From NCBI GenBank assembly GCA_014946745.1, contig JADCRD010000003.1:434001-498000 (forward strand): a DNA stretch of 64,000 nt, given 5' to 3'. The notes under the pieces were generated by a model, which saw nothing but the letters and a program-made list of their open reading frames with translations, did not search any database and had not been told where the DNA came from. This DNA comes from Lysobacterales bacterium. Lineage in GTDB: Bacteria; Pseudomonadota; Gammaproteobacteria; Xanthomonadales; Xanthomonadaceae. Of the stretch, positions 50,048-59,700 are shown piece after piece. How positions within the stretch are numbered: position 1 is the first letter of the stretch; the number at the start of each line of letters is the position of its first letter. The translations under genes and the position numbers were made by a program.

Positions 50048-51169
50048 TCATTTCAGCGTCACCAGCTGCTTCAGCACGCCGTCCAGGCCGCCGAACACGG
50101 TGAGTTTGTCGATCTTATCGGTGATCTTCTCCAGCGCCTCCAGCTCCTTTAGGCGCATCAGCACCGGGCTTTCCTTCATCAGCTTGGCGCTGTTGAGCAG
50201 CGAGCGCGTGGCGTTCGCTTCCTCACGGCGGCGGATCACGTTGGCCTGGGCCGCCTTCTCTGCCTGCACCACGCTGTTCAAGATCTCCTTCATGTCGCCC
50301 GGCAGGATCACGTCCTTGACGCCGACGCCCAGCACTTCCAGCCCCAGCGCCGCCACGCGAGCACGCACGTAGCCGAAGATGTCGGCATCCAGCGAGGCCT
50401 TGTCGCCGAGCAGTTCGTCCAGCGACTTCGACGACACCGCCTGACGCAGGCCGAACTGCAGCTCGCGATAGAGGAAATCCGCGTACTTGGCGACCTTGGT
50501 GCGCGCCGCCACCGGGTCGGTGACGCGCACGCTCGCACCCAGGTTCACCCGCAGCGAGACCTTGTCGCGGGTCAGCAGCTCCTGGCCGCTGACCTCAACG
50601 GCCTGCACGCGCAGGTCGATGACTTCAGCCACCACGTTCTTCTGCAGGTTCCAGAAGGACGCAGCGCCGGGCGAGAGCACCCGCGCGAGCTTGCCGTCGA
50701 CGAACAGCAGGCCGGCGTGCTCGCTGGGCACGGTCACCGACACGGCGACCTTGTCGAGCAGGCCGATCTGACGCAGACGCTGCGCGGTGGCCACATCGAT
50801 CTCGCTCGATTCGGCCACGGCGATGCGCTGCACCTCAATCGGCACCAGGCCCTTCCAGTAGAGCTTGCGCGTGCCCGGCTGCAGCACGTCCTGCAGCTTG
50901 CCGTGCTTGAGCACGAGGCCCAGCTCCTGGCTGCCGATGTCGGCGAGCAGGAAGGTTTCGCTCACGCGCTCGCCCAGGGCAGCGATGAGGGTGTCGACAT
51001 CCTTGCCGGCGTACTCCGGCTGGGTGATGTCGAACAGGCGCACTTCGACTTCATCGAACCAGGCGCGCAGGCGGTGCACGCCGGGGCCCAGCACGCGCTC
51101 GAAGCGACGGTTGCGGTAAACGAGGCCGCGCTCGGCGTCGCCGATCACGACCTTGCGGATCATCAGCAT
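50048..51169 (-). CDS. SPFH/Band 7 slipin-family protein
   Basis: 373 residues from ATG 51169, after AAAGGAG; the longer frame is not supported. A SPFH/prohibitin-like domain occupies about 160-340 (KVAVSVTVPSEHAGLLFVDG, ELLTRDKVSLRVNLGASVRVTDP, LPGDMKEILNSVVQAEKAAQANVIRRREE). A distinctive extra N-terminal Band 7-like copy (VVIGDAERGLVYRNRRFERVLGPG) matches slipins of many proteobacteria. It probably forms oligomers at the inner membrane and affects protease or envelope stress functions. No strong membrane helix is seen. Confidence 0.85.
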   Translation of the reverse strand: MLMIRKVVIGDAERGLVYRNRRFERVLGPGVHRLRAWFDEVEVRLFDITQPEYAGKDVDTLIAALGERVSETFLLADIGSQELGLVLKHGKLQDVLQPGTRKLYWKGLVPIEVQRIAVAESSEIDVATAQRLRQIGLLDKVAVSVTVPSEHAGLLFVDGKLARVLSPGAASFWNLQKNVVAEVIDLRVQAVEVSGQELLTRDKVSLRVNLGASVRVTDPVAARTKVAKYADFLYRELQFGLRQAVSSKSLDELLGDKASLDADIFGYVRARVAALGLEVLGVGVKDVILPGDMKEILNSVVQAEKAAQANVIRRREEANATRSLLNSAKLMKESPVLMRLKELEALEKITDKIDKLTVFGGLDGVLKQLVTLK

Positions 51170-51330
51170 TGCGGTCTCCTTTACTTCCAATCGGCTCGAC
51201 GATGGACACACAGAGCCCAAGGCCGCGGCGAGCCGATGCGCGGCGAGGGCAGGGGTTGATGCAGCGTTGGTCATCTCCGCTCTGCACGACTGTTCTTGAG
51301 GAAACGCAGATCTATCCGGCTGCGCTTCCC

Positions 51331-51417
51331 GTAGGAGCCTGCTTGCAGGCGACCGCAGCCTGTGTCCTGCACAAGGTCTGCAGGGTCGCGAGCAAGCTCG
51401 CTCCTACAAACAGCCGG
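51331..51417. repeat. REPIN-like element (GTAG-type REP pair), copy 2
   Basis: GTAGGAGCctGCTTGCaggC and the inverse GAGCAAGCtcGCTCCTAC enclose a short loop. Nearly identical to the copy at 16872-16957, and both end CAAACAGCCGG. Intergenic, upstream of the slipin start. Confidence 0.78.
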
Positions 51418-51788
51418 CTGCGCGAGGGCGAAGACGCATCGAATCGCAAGCGTTCGACGTGTGGAGGAGCCGAAGCCCAGGCCATGTGGAGGAACAGGGC
51501 GCGCGGCGCTCAGGCCGCGACGCCCGGAAAAGAAGGGTTCGCCCCGCCGTCCTCAGGACGGAGAGCCGGTGCGCGCGTGCAGGCGGCGTGGCGTGGGTGT
51601 CGCGCTCTCCGAAGCGGCAGAGCGGCGATCCCTGCGCGGGCCGGCCGCTGGCGCGGGCGGGGTCCCGGTCACGTGGACGTTGCCGAATGGTGTCTCTTGA
51701 ACGCTTGGCCGAAGCCGCGTGTTCGCGAGCCGCCAGGCGGCGCGGGGCGAAGCCCGTGGGGCGCAAGGCCCCGGGTGTTGCTGGAGGT

Positions 51789-51861
51789 CACTGGAGCGGG
51801 AGTCGAACCCGCGACACTCGGATTCATGGTCCGATGCTCTACCCGACTGAGCTATCCATGG
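51789..51861 (-). pseudogene. Degenerate tRNA-like sequence 1
   Basis: A cloverleaf is recognisable: D arm GCTC/GAGC, anticodon stem TCGGA/TCCGA, T arm GCGGG-TTCGACT-CCCGC. The anticodon loop CCATGAA lacks U33 and would present ATG. The acceptor stem pairs poorly (CCATGGA against TCCAGTG), and CCA is not encoded. It is likely a tRNA pseudogene or unusual tRNA. Confidence 0.45.
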
Positions 51862-51863
51862 AG

Positions 51864-51936
51864 TCGGCGTACGGGACTCGAACCCGCGACCTTCGGACCA
51901 CAGGGTCCGACGCTCTCACCACTGAGCTAACGCCGC
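51864..51936 (-). pseudogene. Degenerate tRNA-like sequence 2
   Basis: It lies two bases from the first copy and shares the anticodon stem TCGGA/TCCGA and T arm GCGGG-TTCGAGT-CCCGT. The loop between the anticodon stem halves is eight bases (CCCTGTGG), and the stem could extend, so no normal anticodon loop forms. The acceptor stem mostly pairs (GCGGCGT with ACGCCGA, one mismatch); no CCA end. Confidence 0.45.
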
Positions 51937-52166
51937 CGTCGCGAAGCCTCCTGCAGCCGGCCCGAGGCATACGCCACGGCAGCGCCGCGCGCACCGGACG
52001 GGCTTGGGAACCCGTACCGCTACGAACCGGTGAAAGAGGCTTCGCATTGCCGCCGGGCTACAGCGGCAATTTCTGCGGGCGCTGTGGCCCGCTGCCGGCC
52101 TGCTTGAGCGGTGCAGGCCCGCGTCTGTGCTGGTGCTCCTTGAGCGATGGCGAACGCTGAAAACAA

Positions 52167-52196
52167 AACGCCCCCGGGTGGGAACCCGAGGGCGTT
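52167..52196 (-). terminator. Intrinsic terminator (minus strand)
   Basis: 13-bp stem (one mismatch) with a 4-base loop; on the minus strand it is followed by GTTTTGTTTT, a good U-rich tail. It would end a minus-strand transcript coming from 52200-52730, where the only candidate is the small frame at 52246. Confidence 0.75.
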
Positions 52197-52245
52197 CGCA
52201 TCGCCTCGGGGAGATCGGGGTCGCCGATCTCCCGAGTGCGGAAGA

Positions 52246-52365
52246 TCAGCCGGTGGTATCGATGCCGCGGTGGCCGATCGACCACGGTCGCAGCACGCGC
52301 GCGCAGGCGCTGAAGCCGAAGGGCTTCGCGTGCGGCTGGCGTGGCGGGAGGGCGATGCGGTTCAT
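52246..52365 (-). CDS. Possible small protein of 39 residues
   Basis: A short frame starts at ATG 52365 (MNRIALPPRQPHAKPFG) and ends 50 bases before a strong minus-strand terminator. It is basic, with CARVLRPW near the middle. A weak AGAGC lies upstream. The only support is the nearby terminator and the lack of another gene on that strand; a small RNA is equally possible. Confidence 0.25.
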   Translation of the reverse strand: MNRIALPPRQPHAKPFGFSACARVLRPWSIGHRGIDTTG

Positions 52366-52728
52366 GTCTGGCTCTGCTCTGGAACAATGCGGCGCGTGCC
52401 GTGAGGTCGCGCACGATACGCTCGTTTTGCGCGCTGTCAAGCCCCGCTGCGCGTTTTGCGAAGCGATCCGCGCGCGCATCCCGCGTGTGCCGCGCAGCGC
52501 GCGGCCGACAGACACGCGCGACGAGAGGCGAGTGGCATGGCCACGCGTGCGCCGTCGTGGATCCAGAACGCAAGCGCGCCGCTGCGGTGCTGCGCGAACG
52601 TCCGCACCGGGCCTGTGGTGCCCGTCGGGCGCTGCCTGGCCACGTCAGACGAGCGCGTGCGGGACCCCGCGATAGTTCGGCAGTCGATGCGACGTATCTG
52701 CAGACAGCCGCGCCAGGAGACCCACGCC

Positions 52729-54681
52729 ATGCCTCGCCCACTGCATCGATCCGCCTTCGTCACTGCACTGCTCCTCTCCACGGCCAGCGCGGCCACGGCG
52801 CAGTTGCTCAGCCTGGACACGAACTTCGGCGCAGGCGGCACGACGGTGATGAGTTTTCCCAGTGGCTGGTGGACCGACTGGGACGACCGCGACGCCCATC
52901 TCATCAACCAGGGCGGCGCGTTTTCGAACAGCTGGGTGGTCGCCGGCAGCCACCGCACGCTGATCGGCTCGAACCTCTTCCATCGCCGCGGCTGGGGCTT
53001 TTTCTCCGACAGCCTGAGCGCGGGTACGGTCAGTGGCGCGGCCAGTGAGGCCGGCCCGCCCTTGAGCACCGGCGGCATCGTGCAGAACGGCAGCGAAGTG
53101 AGCTTCATCGGCACGGGCGCACCGACGGCCTCGCTCGACTCGGTGGACGTGCGGCGCACCAGCGTCGACCCCTTTGCGATTTCGTCCTCGTGCGCGGGCG
53201 GCTTCCAGGCCAGCTTCAGCTACGGCCCGAATCAGCGCGACGAAGTGCGTGGCGCGGCGGCGCGCAGCAACGGCCGCATGCTGGCCGTGGGCAGCACGCG
53301 TCTGGCCGATGGCCAGAGCCGCGGCCTGATCGCCGCCATCAACTTCGACTGCTCGCGCGACAGCGGTTTCGGCAGCAATGGCGCGGTGCTGCTCGACGTG
53401 AATCCCTTCGTGATCGCGCCGCCGCCGCGACGGGTGCGCGTCAACGCTGTCGCCAGCTACACCAACGGCAACGGACAGGAGCGCATCGTGGTCGCTGGCG
53501 GCGTGCGCTATGGGCTTGCCGACACCTCGCCCGGCGCCTGCTTCCTCGCCGTGCTGACGCCGAGCGGTGCGCTCGATGCGAGCTTCGATGGCGATGGCCT
53601 GCGCCTGTTCGATGCACAGGCGCCGTCCGCGCCCGGCCCGACCGTCTGTGATTTCCACACCGTGCTGCCCCTCGACGATGCCAGCGGCCGTGGCTTTGTC
53701 ACCATCGCCGACTGGCGGCGCGACAACAGCAGCGAGTCCGGCCACCACCTGCTGCGTTGGACCGAGTCGGGGGCGTCTTTGCCGGGCTTCAACGGCGCCA
53801 ATGTGTCCTCGGTGAACGAACACGGCCCGAGCGCGCTCGGACGCCGTGAGGATGGCCTGCTGATCACCGCCCGCAACTATCTGGTGACGGGTCAATCGGC
53901 TGCGACGCTGGTGTCCACCGGCAATCTGTTCCTGGTCAACCCCGCGACCGGCGCCGCCATTGCGGGCTCCGGGGGCTTCCTGCCCTCGCCCGCGGCCAGC
54001 CGTCAGATCTCGCAGATCGTCACAGCCAGCAACAACCGGGTCTATGTGATGGGCACTGCGGGCCCCGGCCGCTTCGGCCACAACCAAGTTGTGATCGCGC
54101 GCTTCAGCGACGGCCGGCGAACGGTCACGGTCAGTACGCTGGGAGGCGGCGGCACCGTGTCGAGTTCACCCTCGGGCATCAACGCCTGCGGTGGGCCCGG
54201 CGGCGTCTGCAGTGCGGGCTTTCTGCCGGGCACGAGCGTCAGCCTGACGGCGATTCCACAGCCGTCGCATCGCTTCGCGAGCTGGAGCGGTGGCCTGGCG
54301 GGCTGCGGCACCAACCCGCTGTGCACCTTCACGGTCAGCGCTGATGTCAGCGGCGAGGCCCTGTTCGTGGCGACCAGCAGCGTCAGCATCGCGCGGGTGG
54401 GGCAGGGCGGGGTCAGCAGCGATCCCGTGGGCCTTGTCTGCGGTCTCACCGCCGGCAGCGGCTGCAGCGGCAGCTTCGATCGCGACCCGGGCTTCGGCAA
54501 TCAGACGCGCTTCACCGCCACGCCCGCACCCGGCTGGCGCTTCCTGGGCCGGAGCGGCGACTTCGCGGGCTGCGGCAGCAACCCGGTGTGCAGCCAAGTG
54601 CTGAACCAGCCGGGCTACAGCGCGACGGCGAGCTTCGAAGCCCTGAGCGAGAACGTTTTTGCGAACGGCTTCGAGCCTTGA
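52729..54681 (+). CDS. Secreted beta-repeat protein with C-terminal NGFEP motif
   Basis: 650 residues from ATG 52729; the longer frame adds an improbable Arg-rich extension. Signal peptide (about 1-22, ASAATA). The body has WD/delta-60-like beta repeats (FGSNGAVLLDVNP, ASFDGDGLRLFDA). It ends with two InlB-B/SCO-like beta-repeat domains rich in Gly and Cys (GGGGTVSSSPSGINACGG, LTAIPQPSHRFASWSGG, CGTNPLC). The last residues are NVFANGFEP. It is probably exported; the FxNGFE tail is also found at 31711 and 34350. Function not recognised. Confidence 0.8.
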   Translation: MPRPLHRSAFVTALLLSTASAATAQLLSLDTNFGAGGTTVMSFPSGWWTDWDDRDAHLINQGGAFSNSWVVAGSHRTLIGSNLFHRRGWGFFSDSLSAGTVSGAASEAGPPLSTGGIVQNGSEVSFIGTGAPTASLDSVDVRRTSVDPFAISSSCAGGFQASFSYGPNQRDEVRGAAARSNGRMLAVGSTRLADGQSRGLIAAINFDCSRDSGFGSNGAVLLDVNPFVIAPPPRRVRVNAVASYTNGNGQERIVVAGGVRYGLADTSPGACFLAVLTPSGALDASFDGDGLRLFDAQAPSAPGPTVCDFHTVLPLDDASGRGFVTIADWRRDNSSESGHHLLRWTESGASLPGFNGANVSSVNEHGPSALGRREDGLLITARNYLVTGQSAATLVSTGNLFLVNPATGAAIAGSGGFLPSPAASRQISQIVTASNNRVYVMGTAGPGRFGHNQVVIARFSDGRRTVTVSTLGGGGTVSSSPSGINACGGPGGVCSAGFLPGTSVSLTAIPQPSHRFASWSGGLAGCGTNPLCTFTVSADVSGEALFVATSSVSIARVGQGGVSSDPVGLVCGLTAGSGCSGSFDRDPGFGNQTRFTATPAPGWRFLGRSGDFAGCGSNPVCSQVLNQPGYSATASFEALSENVFANGFEP

Positions 54682-54756
54682 GGGCGGGGGCGATCGCGCT
54701 GCCGATGCAGCCGTGACGTGTGTGTGCTGTTGGACCGTCCTGTTCCAACTGCTTGT

Positions 54757-54896
54757 CGAAAAACGCCCTTCCTGGGAGTTTTTCGAGTCGGCGGTCCGGC
54801 GCAGGTCCGTACCGCCTCACGACAAATCCATCGATCGCGAGTCCGGCACATGTCCGGACTCGCTTGCGCTGGATCAAGCACTCGCGTGCTCGATCC
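54757..54896. repeat. Three adjacent hairpin-forming sequences
   Basis: Inverted repeats: CGAAAAAC...GTTTTTCG (54757-54785), a CGAGTCCGG...TCCGGACTCG pair (54838-54862) and a GGATC.AGCAC/GTGCT.GATCC pair (54871-54896). They stand in the gap between the secreted protein and the sulfotransferase gene. No gene seen in 54682-55053. Confidence 0.55.
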
Positions 54897-55053
54897 GCGG
54901 GCGCGCTCTCCATGGCGCGCGGCAAAGCTGATTTCTTCAGCGTTGCCTTGGCGTCTGCGAGAGCGATACGTCTGCTGCGGTCGCCCCAGCAGGCTCTCGG
55001 CGCCCGGCCCATCCCGCACAATCGTTGGCCCAGCGAGGCGAGTCGACGATTCC

Positions 55054-55863
55054 ATGCATCAGGCCACCTTCGTACTGTCGACCGGCCGCTGCGGCACGCA
55101 GTGGCTTGCCGAAGCGCTCGGGCGGGTTTTTGAAGGACCCATCCGGGTCGAGCACGAGCCGCTGCACCTGGGCTACCGGCCGCGCGAGCGCCTGGGGGGC
55201 GCAACGCCGCCGGAGGCGGTGCAGCGGCATCTCGATTCGATCGACGCAGAGCTCGCGTATCGGCCCTATCTGGAATGCGGACACCCGTGCTGGAGTGCGC
55301 TGCCCTGGATCGCGCAGCGGCTGCCCGGGCGTGTGCGCGTCCTCCATCTCGTGCGGCATCCGCTGCCAACGGCGCTGTCCTGGCTCACGCATCAGGCCTA
55401 CCAGCCGCCGCTGCTGCCGCATCTGCCCGAGAAGGTGCTGCTGTCGCCCTTCGATGCCGGCGTGCGCTTCCCGGACTACCGTGCGCGCTGGCCGGCGCTG
55501 ACGCCCTTCGAGAAGAGCCTCTACTACTGGCTGGAGGTGAATGCGTTCGCGCTCGCGCTGGAAGCTGAGGGCGCTCTGCCTTGGCTGCGTCTGCGCTTCG
55601 AGGACCTGTTCGCGGCCGGGGGGCTGCACTCCCTGCTTGGATTTCTCGGCCTGCCGCGGGACCCGCGGCTTGAGGCGCTGCGCGCGCAGCGCATCGATCG
55701 TCACGCCTCGGTGCTGGCAGCGCCCGAGCGCCTCGCCGCGTGGGCCGAACACCCCGACGTCGTCGAACTCGCCCGAACCCTGGGCTACGCGATGGAGGGT
55801 CCGGAGGCGTCGGCTCTGCTGCAGCGCTACCTGCCGCAGCTGGGCGACGGAACGGGGCGCTGA
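55054..55863 (+). CDS. Sulfotransferase-family protein
   Basis: 269 residues from ATG 55054. The PAPS-binding 5' loop STGRCGTQW lies at 9-17 and the 3' phosphate-binding block HLVRHPLPTALSW at about 93-105, both typical of the P-loop sulfotransferase superfamily. The substrate is unknown; a small-molecule or polysaccharide acceptor is likely. The stop lies 7 bases from the stop of the convergent PhyH-type gene. No signal peptide, so probably cytoplasmic. Confidence 0.8.
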   Translation: MHQATFVLSTGRCGTQWLAEALGRVFEGPIRVEHEPLHLGYRPRERLGGATPPEAVQRHLDSIDAELAYRPYLECGHPCWSALPWIAQRLPGRVRVLHLVRHPLPTALSWLTHQAYQPPLLPHLPEKVLLSPFDAGVRFPDYRARWPALTPFEKSLYYWLEVNAFALALEAEGALPWLRLRFEDLFAAGGLHSLLGFLGLPRDPRLEALRAQRIDRHASVLAAPERLAAWAEHPDVVELARTLGYAMEGPEASALLQRYLPQLGDGTGR

Positions 55864-55870
55864 CGCTGCC

Positions 55871-56551
55871 TCAGCCGGGCAGCGGAGCGCCCGCCGCGTC
55901 GTAGCGCTGGTCCGTCTGCATGCGCACGCCGCGCAGCCTGGCCGTCTTTAGATGGCCGGCATGGCGGTGCTCGGCGAAGTAGCCGATCAGGATCGAGCGC
56001 CGCCGCGCGCCGCTGTGGTTGAGGCTGGCGGCGTGCAGGAGGTCGGCGTCGAACACCAGCACATCGCCCGCGCGACCTTCGATGAACTGGGCCCGCGCTT
56101 CCTCTTCGGCATCGGCGGGCGCGCTGTTGCTGGCGGGGCGGTGGCTGGCCGGCACCAGGCGGGTGGCGCCGTTGTCCGGCCCGAAATCATCGAAGAAGGC
56201 CAGCGCACCGACCGTGTCGCCGGGCCGTTGCTCCGACAGATCGCGGTGCAGGCCCTGATAGCCGCCGCCCGCCAGGGGCTCGCGGCCTTCCACCTGGGCG
56301 ACAAAGAACGGGCCGCCGATCAGCGCGCCGGCGGTCTGCAGCAACACAGGCAGGCGGCACACGGCCTGGATGAGCGGTTCCAGATCCAGCTGGGCGTGCC
56401 GCCAGTCCGGTCCGCGCGGCACCGGCCAGGCGTGCGAAGGCAGCACGCTGGCGTCGAAGAGGGCGCGCAGTGCGTCCAGCCAGTCGGCGGGAATGGCGCC
56501 GCGCAGCAGGGCGTAGCCGTCGGAGTGAAGGGCGTCGAGCGGATGAGGCAT
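55871..56551 (-). CDS. Phytanoyl-CoA dioxygenase-like (PhyH) oxygenase
   Basis: 226 residues from ATG 56551; the longer frame adds a Pro/Arg-rich extension without homology. Fe(II)/2-oxoglutarate oxygenase features: His102 and Asp104 (GLHRDLSE), His173 (LLHAASLNHSG) and Arg183, with VPASHRP. The substrate is unknown. Convergent with the sulfotransferase, with 7 bases between stops. Confidence 0.83.
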   Translation of the reverse strand: MPHPLDALHSDGYALLRGAIPADWLDALRALFDASVLPSHAWPVPRGPDWRHAQLDLEPLIQAVCRLPVLLQTAGALIGGPFFVAQVEGREPLAGGGYQGLHRDLSEQRPGDTVGALAFFDDFGPDNGATRLVPASHRPASNSAPADAEEEARAQFIEGRAGDVLVFDADLLHAASLNHSGARRRSILIGYFAEHRHAGHLKTARLRGVRMQTDQRYDAAGAPLPG

Positions 56552-56772
56552 GGCGGCAGTGCGGGGGTTCGGGCGGGAACGCGGGGCGATAGGGTGGCCC
56601 AGCTTGGGGGCGCCTGTCCCGGGTGTTCGCGCCGACGGCCCCGAAGCCGCCCGTCCGCGGCGCTTGCTGCACCTGGGTTGGCCGCACGGCGCGCTTCTCG
56701 CTGGGCTCAAGGAGTGCGAGCATTCGCACGCGAACCCGGTCGAGGGGACCGGTGGATGTGAAAGGGGTGACC

Positions 56773-59700
56773 ATGAATTTCTGGATGCGTGCGCGCGCCA
56801 AGCGCTGGGCGGTGGGTGCGGTGATGTTCGGCTTGGCGCTGGGCAGCGCCTCGCAAGGGCTTGCGGCCGATTCACCGGGGGCGGCAGACGCCCGCGAAGA
56901 GGCCCGCAAATCGGCCGTCGAGGCTGCGGAGTCGGGCCGCTACATCGTGGTGCTGAAGGAGCACGCGCTGGCCAGCTACCGCGGCGGCAAGCCCGGCTTG
57001 GCGGCGCCCGAGCGGGCCGCGGGCTCCGAGCGTCTGAACGCGCGCGGCCCCGCCGCGCAGGCCTATGTCGGCTATCTGCGCGAACAGCAGCGGGCCTTCG
57101 AGTCGCGTGTGAGCGGAGTGCTCGGCCGCGCCCCGCAGGTGTCGATGCGCATGCAGCACGCGATCAATGCGCTGGTGATGGAGCTGTCCGCCGAGGACGC
57201 CGCGCGCGTCGCCGCCTTGCCCGAGGTGCTGCTGCTCAGCCCCGAGCGCCTGCTCGAACTGCATACCGACGTCGGCCCGGCCCTGATCGGCGCCGAGCCG
57301 ATCTGGAACGGCACCAATCCGGGATCCAGTGGTCCGGCCCAGGGCGAGGGCAGGGTGATCGCGGTGATCGACTCCGGCATCAACTGGGGCAGCCCCTCGT
57401 TCGCAGCGGTCGGCCCCGTCGACGGCTACACGCACGTGAACCCGCTGGGCGATGGCAACTACCTCGGCACCTGTGGGCCCGGTGGCGTCGATGAAGGCCG
57501 CTGCAATGCCAAGCTGATCGGCGGCTACGACTTCGTCTGCGGTGCCCCGGCCAACATTTGTACTGCTGCCAATCAGCGCGAGGAGCCCGGCTTCGGCGAC
57601 ACCAACGGCCACGGCACCCACGTCGCTTCGACCGCCGCGGGCAATCGCCGCGACGCGCAGTACGTCGGCAACACGGTGCGCATCGCCGGCGTCGCGCCGC
57701 ACGCCACGATCATCGCCTACGACGCCTGCTACACGGAGATCTCGACCGGGCTTGGACGCTGTCCGAGTTCGTCGACGGTGGCTTCGATCAACCAGGCCGT
57801 CGCCGACGGCATCGTCGATGTCATCAACTACTCGATCGGCGGCGGCGAGCAGCCGTGGTCGGACCCGTCGTCGCTGGCCTTTCTCGGCGCGGTGAATGCC
57901 GGGATCTACGTGGCCGCTTCGGCCGGCAACTCGGGCCCCGGCCCGAACACGATGGGCCATCTGGAACCCTGGGTGTCCAGCACGGCGGCGGCCCAGCACG
58001 GTCGCGGCACCTTCCAGCAGACCATGAACGTGACCGGGCCCGCGCCCGTGCCCGCTTCGCTGGCGACGCTTCTGCTCACGCCCGGCTCGGGCGGCGTGGC
58101 CTTCAACGCCACCATTCCCGGCACCACGCCCCTACGCATCAGCGCCGGCATCGACACCGCTTCCGACGGCTGCGCTGCCTACCCGGCGAACACCTTTGCC
58201 GGCGCCATCGCTGTGATCCGGCGCGGCACCTGCAGCTTCGCGATCAAGGCCAACAATGCGGCGGCGGCCGGCGCGGTGGCGATGATCCTCGCCAACAACG
58301 CGGCCGGCATCCTCGCGCCGTCAGTGCCGGGCACGACCATTCCGGTGTTCTCGGCGACGCAGGCGGATAGCAATGCCCTGCGCAACTTCGGGCAGGCCAA
58401 CCCCAGCACCGCGACGGCTGCGATTCCGTTCCCGCCGGCCGCACAGACGAACACGCCGGACCAGCTGGCGGCCTTCAGCTCGCGCGGCCCGGCCGGCGAG
58501 TTCGACCTGGTCAAGCCCGATGTGACCGCACCGGGCTCGCAGATTCTGGCGGCCTACGCGGGCACCGCCCTCACCGGCAGCGAGAACCTGGTCGAAATCA
58601 TCAGCGGCACCTCGATGTCGTCCCCGCACCAGGCCGGCGCCGCCCTGCTGCTGCGCCAGCTACGCCCGACCTGGACCGTGCCGGAGCTGAAGTCCGCCCT
58701 GCAGATGACCTCGTTCCGCGGCGTGCTGCGCGAAGACGGCAGCGCGGCTTCGCCCTTCGATATGGGCGCTGGCCGCGTGCGGGTAAACCTGGCCGCCAAC
58801 GCGGGCCTGGTGCTGGATGAAAGCGTTACGGCCTTCCAGGCGGCCAACCCGGCCTCCGGCGGAGACCCCAGCACCCTCAACCTCGCGAGCATGGGCGAGC
58901 GCTTCTGCATCAACCAGTGCCAGTTCGTGCGTCGCTTCCGCAACACCGGCACGAGCAGCGTGGACTGGACTGCCGCGGTGGCCGGCCTGACCGGCACGGT
59001 GTCGCCGGCGAGCTTCAGCGTGGCGGCCGGGGCGACGGTCGATCTGACCATCACCATCAACAGCAGCGCGATTCCGTTCGATGGCCTCCACCGCCACGGC
59101 TGGCTGGAGCTGCGGCGTGTCGGCGGCAGCGCCACCGACGATCTCAATCTGCCGATCTCGGTCTCGGTGCCGCCGCCGCGGATGAGCCTCACTCCGAACG
59201 CGCAGGCAGCCACGATCGTCGAGGGAACGACGGGGGCGGTGAACGTCACGCTGCGCAACGAAGGCGGGTTCCCGCTCAGCTTCGATGCCGATCGCACCGG
59301 CGTCGGCGTGGTTGGCGTCGCCAACTCAAGCAGCCAGGGCATCGCCAGCGGCTTCCGCTCCACCGTCTACACCGATCCCGCAACGGCCGGCAGCCAGGCC
59401 CAGTTCGCGGCCGACGATATCGTGCTCGGTGGACCGACACGGTTGCGCTCGATCCAGGTCGATGGCTTCGTGGTTTCCAACCAGCCGCTCACGGCCGCGG
59501 CCACCAATCTGACCTGGAGCCTCTACCCCGATGCCGGCGGCCTTCCCGCGGGCAATCCCCAGACCAATCCCGCGGCGGCGGTCTGGACCTTCACCTCGAC
59601 GCCCACCGGCCCCGGGGTGAGCACGGTCGGCGCCAACACCATCGCGCTCGATCTGGTTGCCGCAGGCCAGAACGTCAACTTGCCCCCTGGCCGCTACTGG

